64,000 bases of DNA from Tropicimonas marinistellae (GTDB lineage: Bacteria > Pseudomonadota > Alphaproteobacteria > Rhodobacterales > Rhodobacteraceae), in NCBI RefSeq assembly GCF_001509585.1, contig NZ_LNCI01000007.1, positions 186,001-250,000 on the forward strand, in the 5' to 3' direction. The notes beneath the pieces are model-generated. The model had not been told where the DNA came from. It worked only from the letters and a program-made list of their open reading frames with translations, and ran no database searches. The translations under genes were made by a program, and so were the position numbers. Shown here in pieces: positions 63,817 through 64,000 of this stretch. Every line of letters begins with the position of its first letter. Within the stretch, counting starts at the first letter, position 1.

Positions 63817-63845
63817 ATGTCATCGATGACATGACACCGTTGTCA
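63817..63845. promoter_or_regulatory. LacI-type operator palindrome
   Basis: ATGTCATCGATGACAT (63817-63832) is a perfect 16-bp palindrome with a central CG, the usual form for LacI-family operators. TGACA-N4-TGTCA (63832-63845) overlaps its end and may be a second site. It lies 30 bases upstream of the LacI start. Confidence 0.7.
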
Positions 63846-63914
63846 TAACGTAAGGTCGGCCAGCGTGTCAATCTTCCTGATGACTGCTTGAAACGGTGCA
63901 ATCGACTTGAGACG

Positions 63915-63950
63915 AAAAAAGCCAGCGACAGGGGTTACTGGCTTTCGTTT
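63915..63950 (-). terminator. Terminator for a minus-strand gene entering from the right
   Basis: AAAGCCAG (63918-63925) and CTGGCTTT (63938-63945) form an 8-bp stem with a 12-base loop. On the minus strand it is followed by six T residues. It would end a transcript that comes from beyond the right edge. Confidence 0.7.
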
Positions 63951-64000
63951 TCAAACTCTTGGCCCAGAGGAAGCATCAGGCTCTCTTGGCGAATCTCCGT

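Noticed and set aside
63935-64000. 3' end of a minus-strand gene at the right edge
   Set aside because: The terminator at 63915-63950 implies one, but two stop positions fit (63935-63937 and 63976-63978) and too few codons remain to choose or name a product.

Overview
The window looks like a chromosomal segment of a high-GC alphaproteobacterium, most likely a marine Rhodobacterales/Roseobacter-type organism. The evidence is gene content only: a catB-benABCD-liv aromatic operon, a sialate TRAP cluster, tcuAB, a DMT/OpuAC protein and IS3 debris. No rRNA, tRNA, CRISPR array, prophage or replication origin was seen.

Left part (1-13.7 kb): a benzoate catabolic block. catA (catechol-type 1,2-dioxygenase) and a LysR regulator lie on the plus strand. 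A long minus-strand operon runs catB-benA-benB-benC-benD-livK-livH-livM-livG-livF, so import, dihydroxylation, re-aromatisation and muconate cycloisomerisation sit together. A shared motif upstream of catA and of catB is a candidate operator. A partial alpha/beta hydrolase with an SCP2-like gene flanks one side and a quinone-oxidoreductase-like MDR gene the other.

Second part (13.7-22.1 kb): amino-sugar use. nanA is divergent from a GntR regulator, followed by a TRAP transporter (P, Q, M), nanE, nanK, nagB and nagA. Repeated TTTGGTA half-sites fill the nanA/regulator gap. A LysR C-terminal remnant abuts nanA.

Third part (22.1-26.2 kb): a decay zone. An intact FAH-family hydrolase and SDR pair (deoxy-fuconate type) lies between a CoA-transferase fragment and a UxaA-type fragment with a stop and a frameshift. 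An atypical GDPD-like protein and an IS3 OrfA remnant follow.

Fourth part (26.4-41.5 kb): loosely packed accessory genes. They include a 57-residue DUF4236-like micro-protein, a 924-residue fusion of a DMT permease to an OpuAC-type binding domain, a serine hydrolase, an RTX protein, ExoD, a bactofilin, a PaaK-like ligase with a citryl-CoA-lyase-like protein, and a Panacea-domain gene. The most unusual locus is a small Tat-signal peptide followed by a single 782-residue protein that joins a nucleotidyltransferase, a PqqD-like peptide-binding domain and an HprK-like kinase. I propose this as a candidate peptide-modification system.

Fifth part (41.7-51.4 kb): a lipid island. It encodes an acyl ligase-ACP-acyltransferase fusion, a small membrane protein, a YnbA-like CDP-alcohol transferase, a CdsA/YnbB-like protein, an Lgt homologue, a LOG protein, an SDR with substituted catalytic residues, a CIA30 protein and a c-type cytochrome.

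Right part (51.5-64 kb): tcuR/tcuA/tcuB for tricarballylate-type oxidation, a LysE exporter, and a LacI-controlled carbohydrate ABC operon with a GH32/43-like enzyme and an aldo/keto reductase. Three unrelated transport operons in the window each carry a perfect GC-rich stem-loop just after the binding-protein gene.
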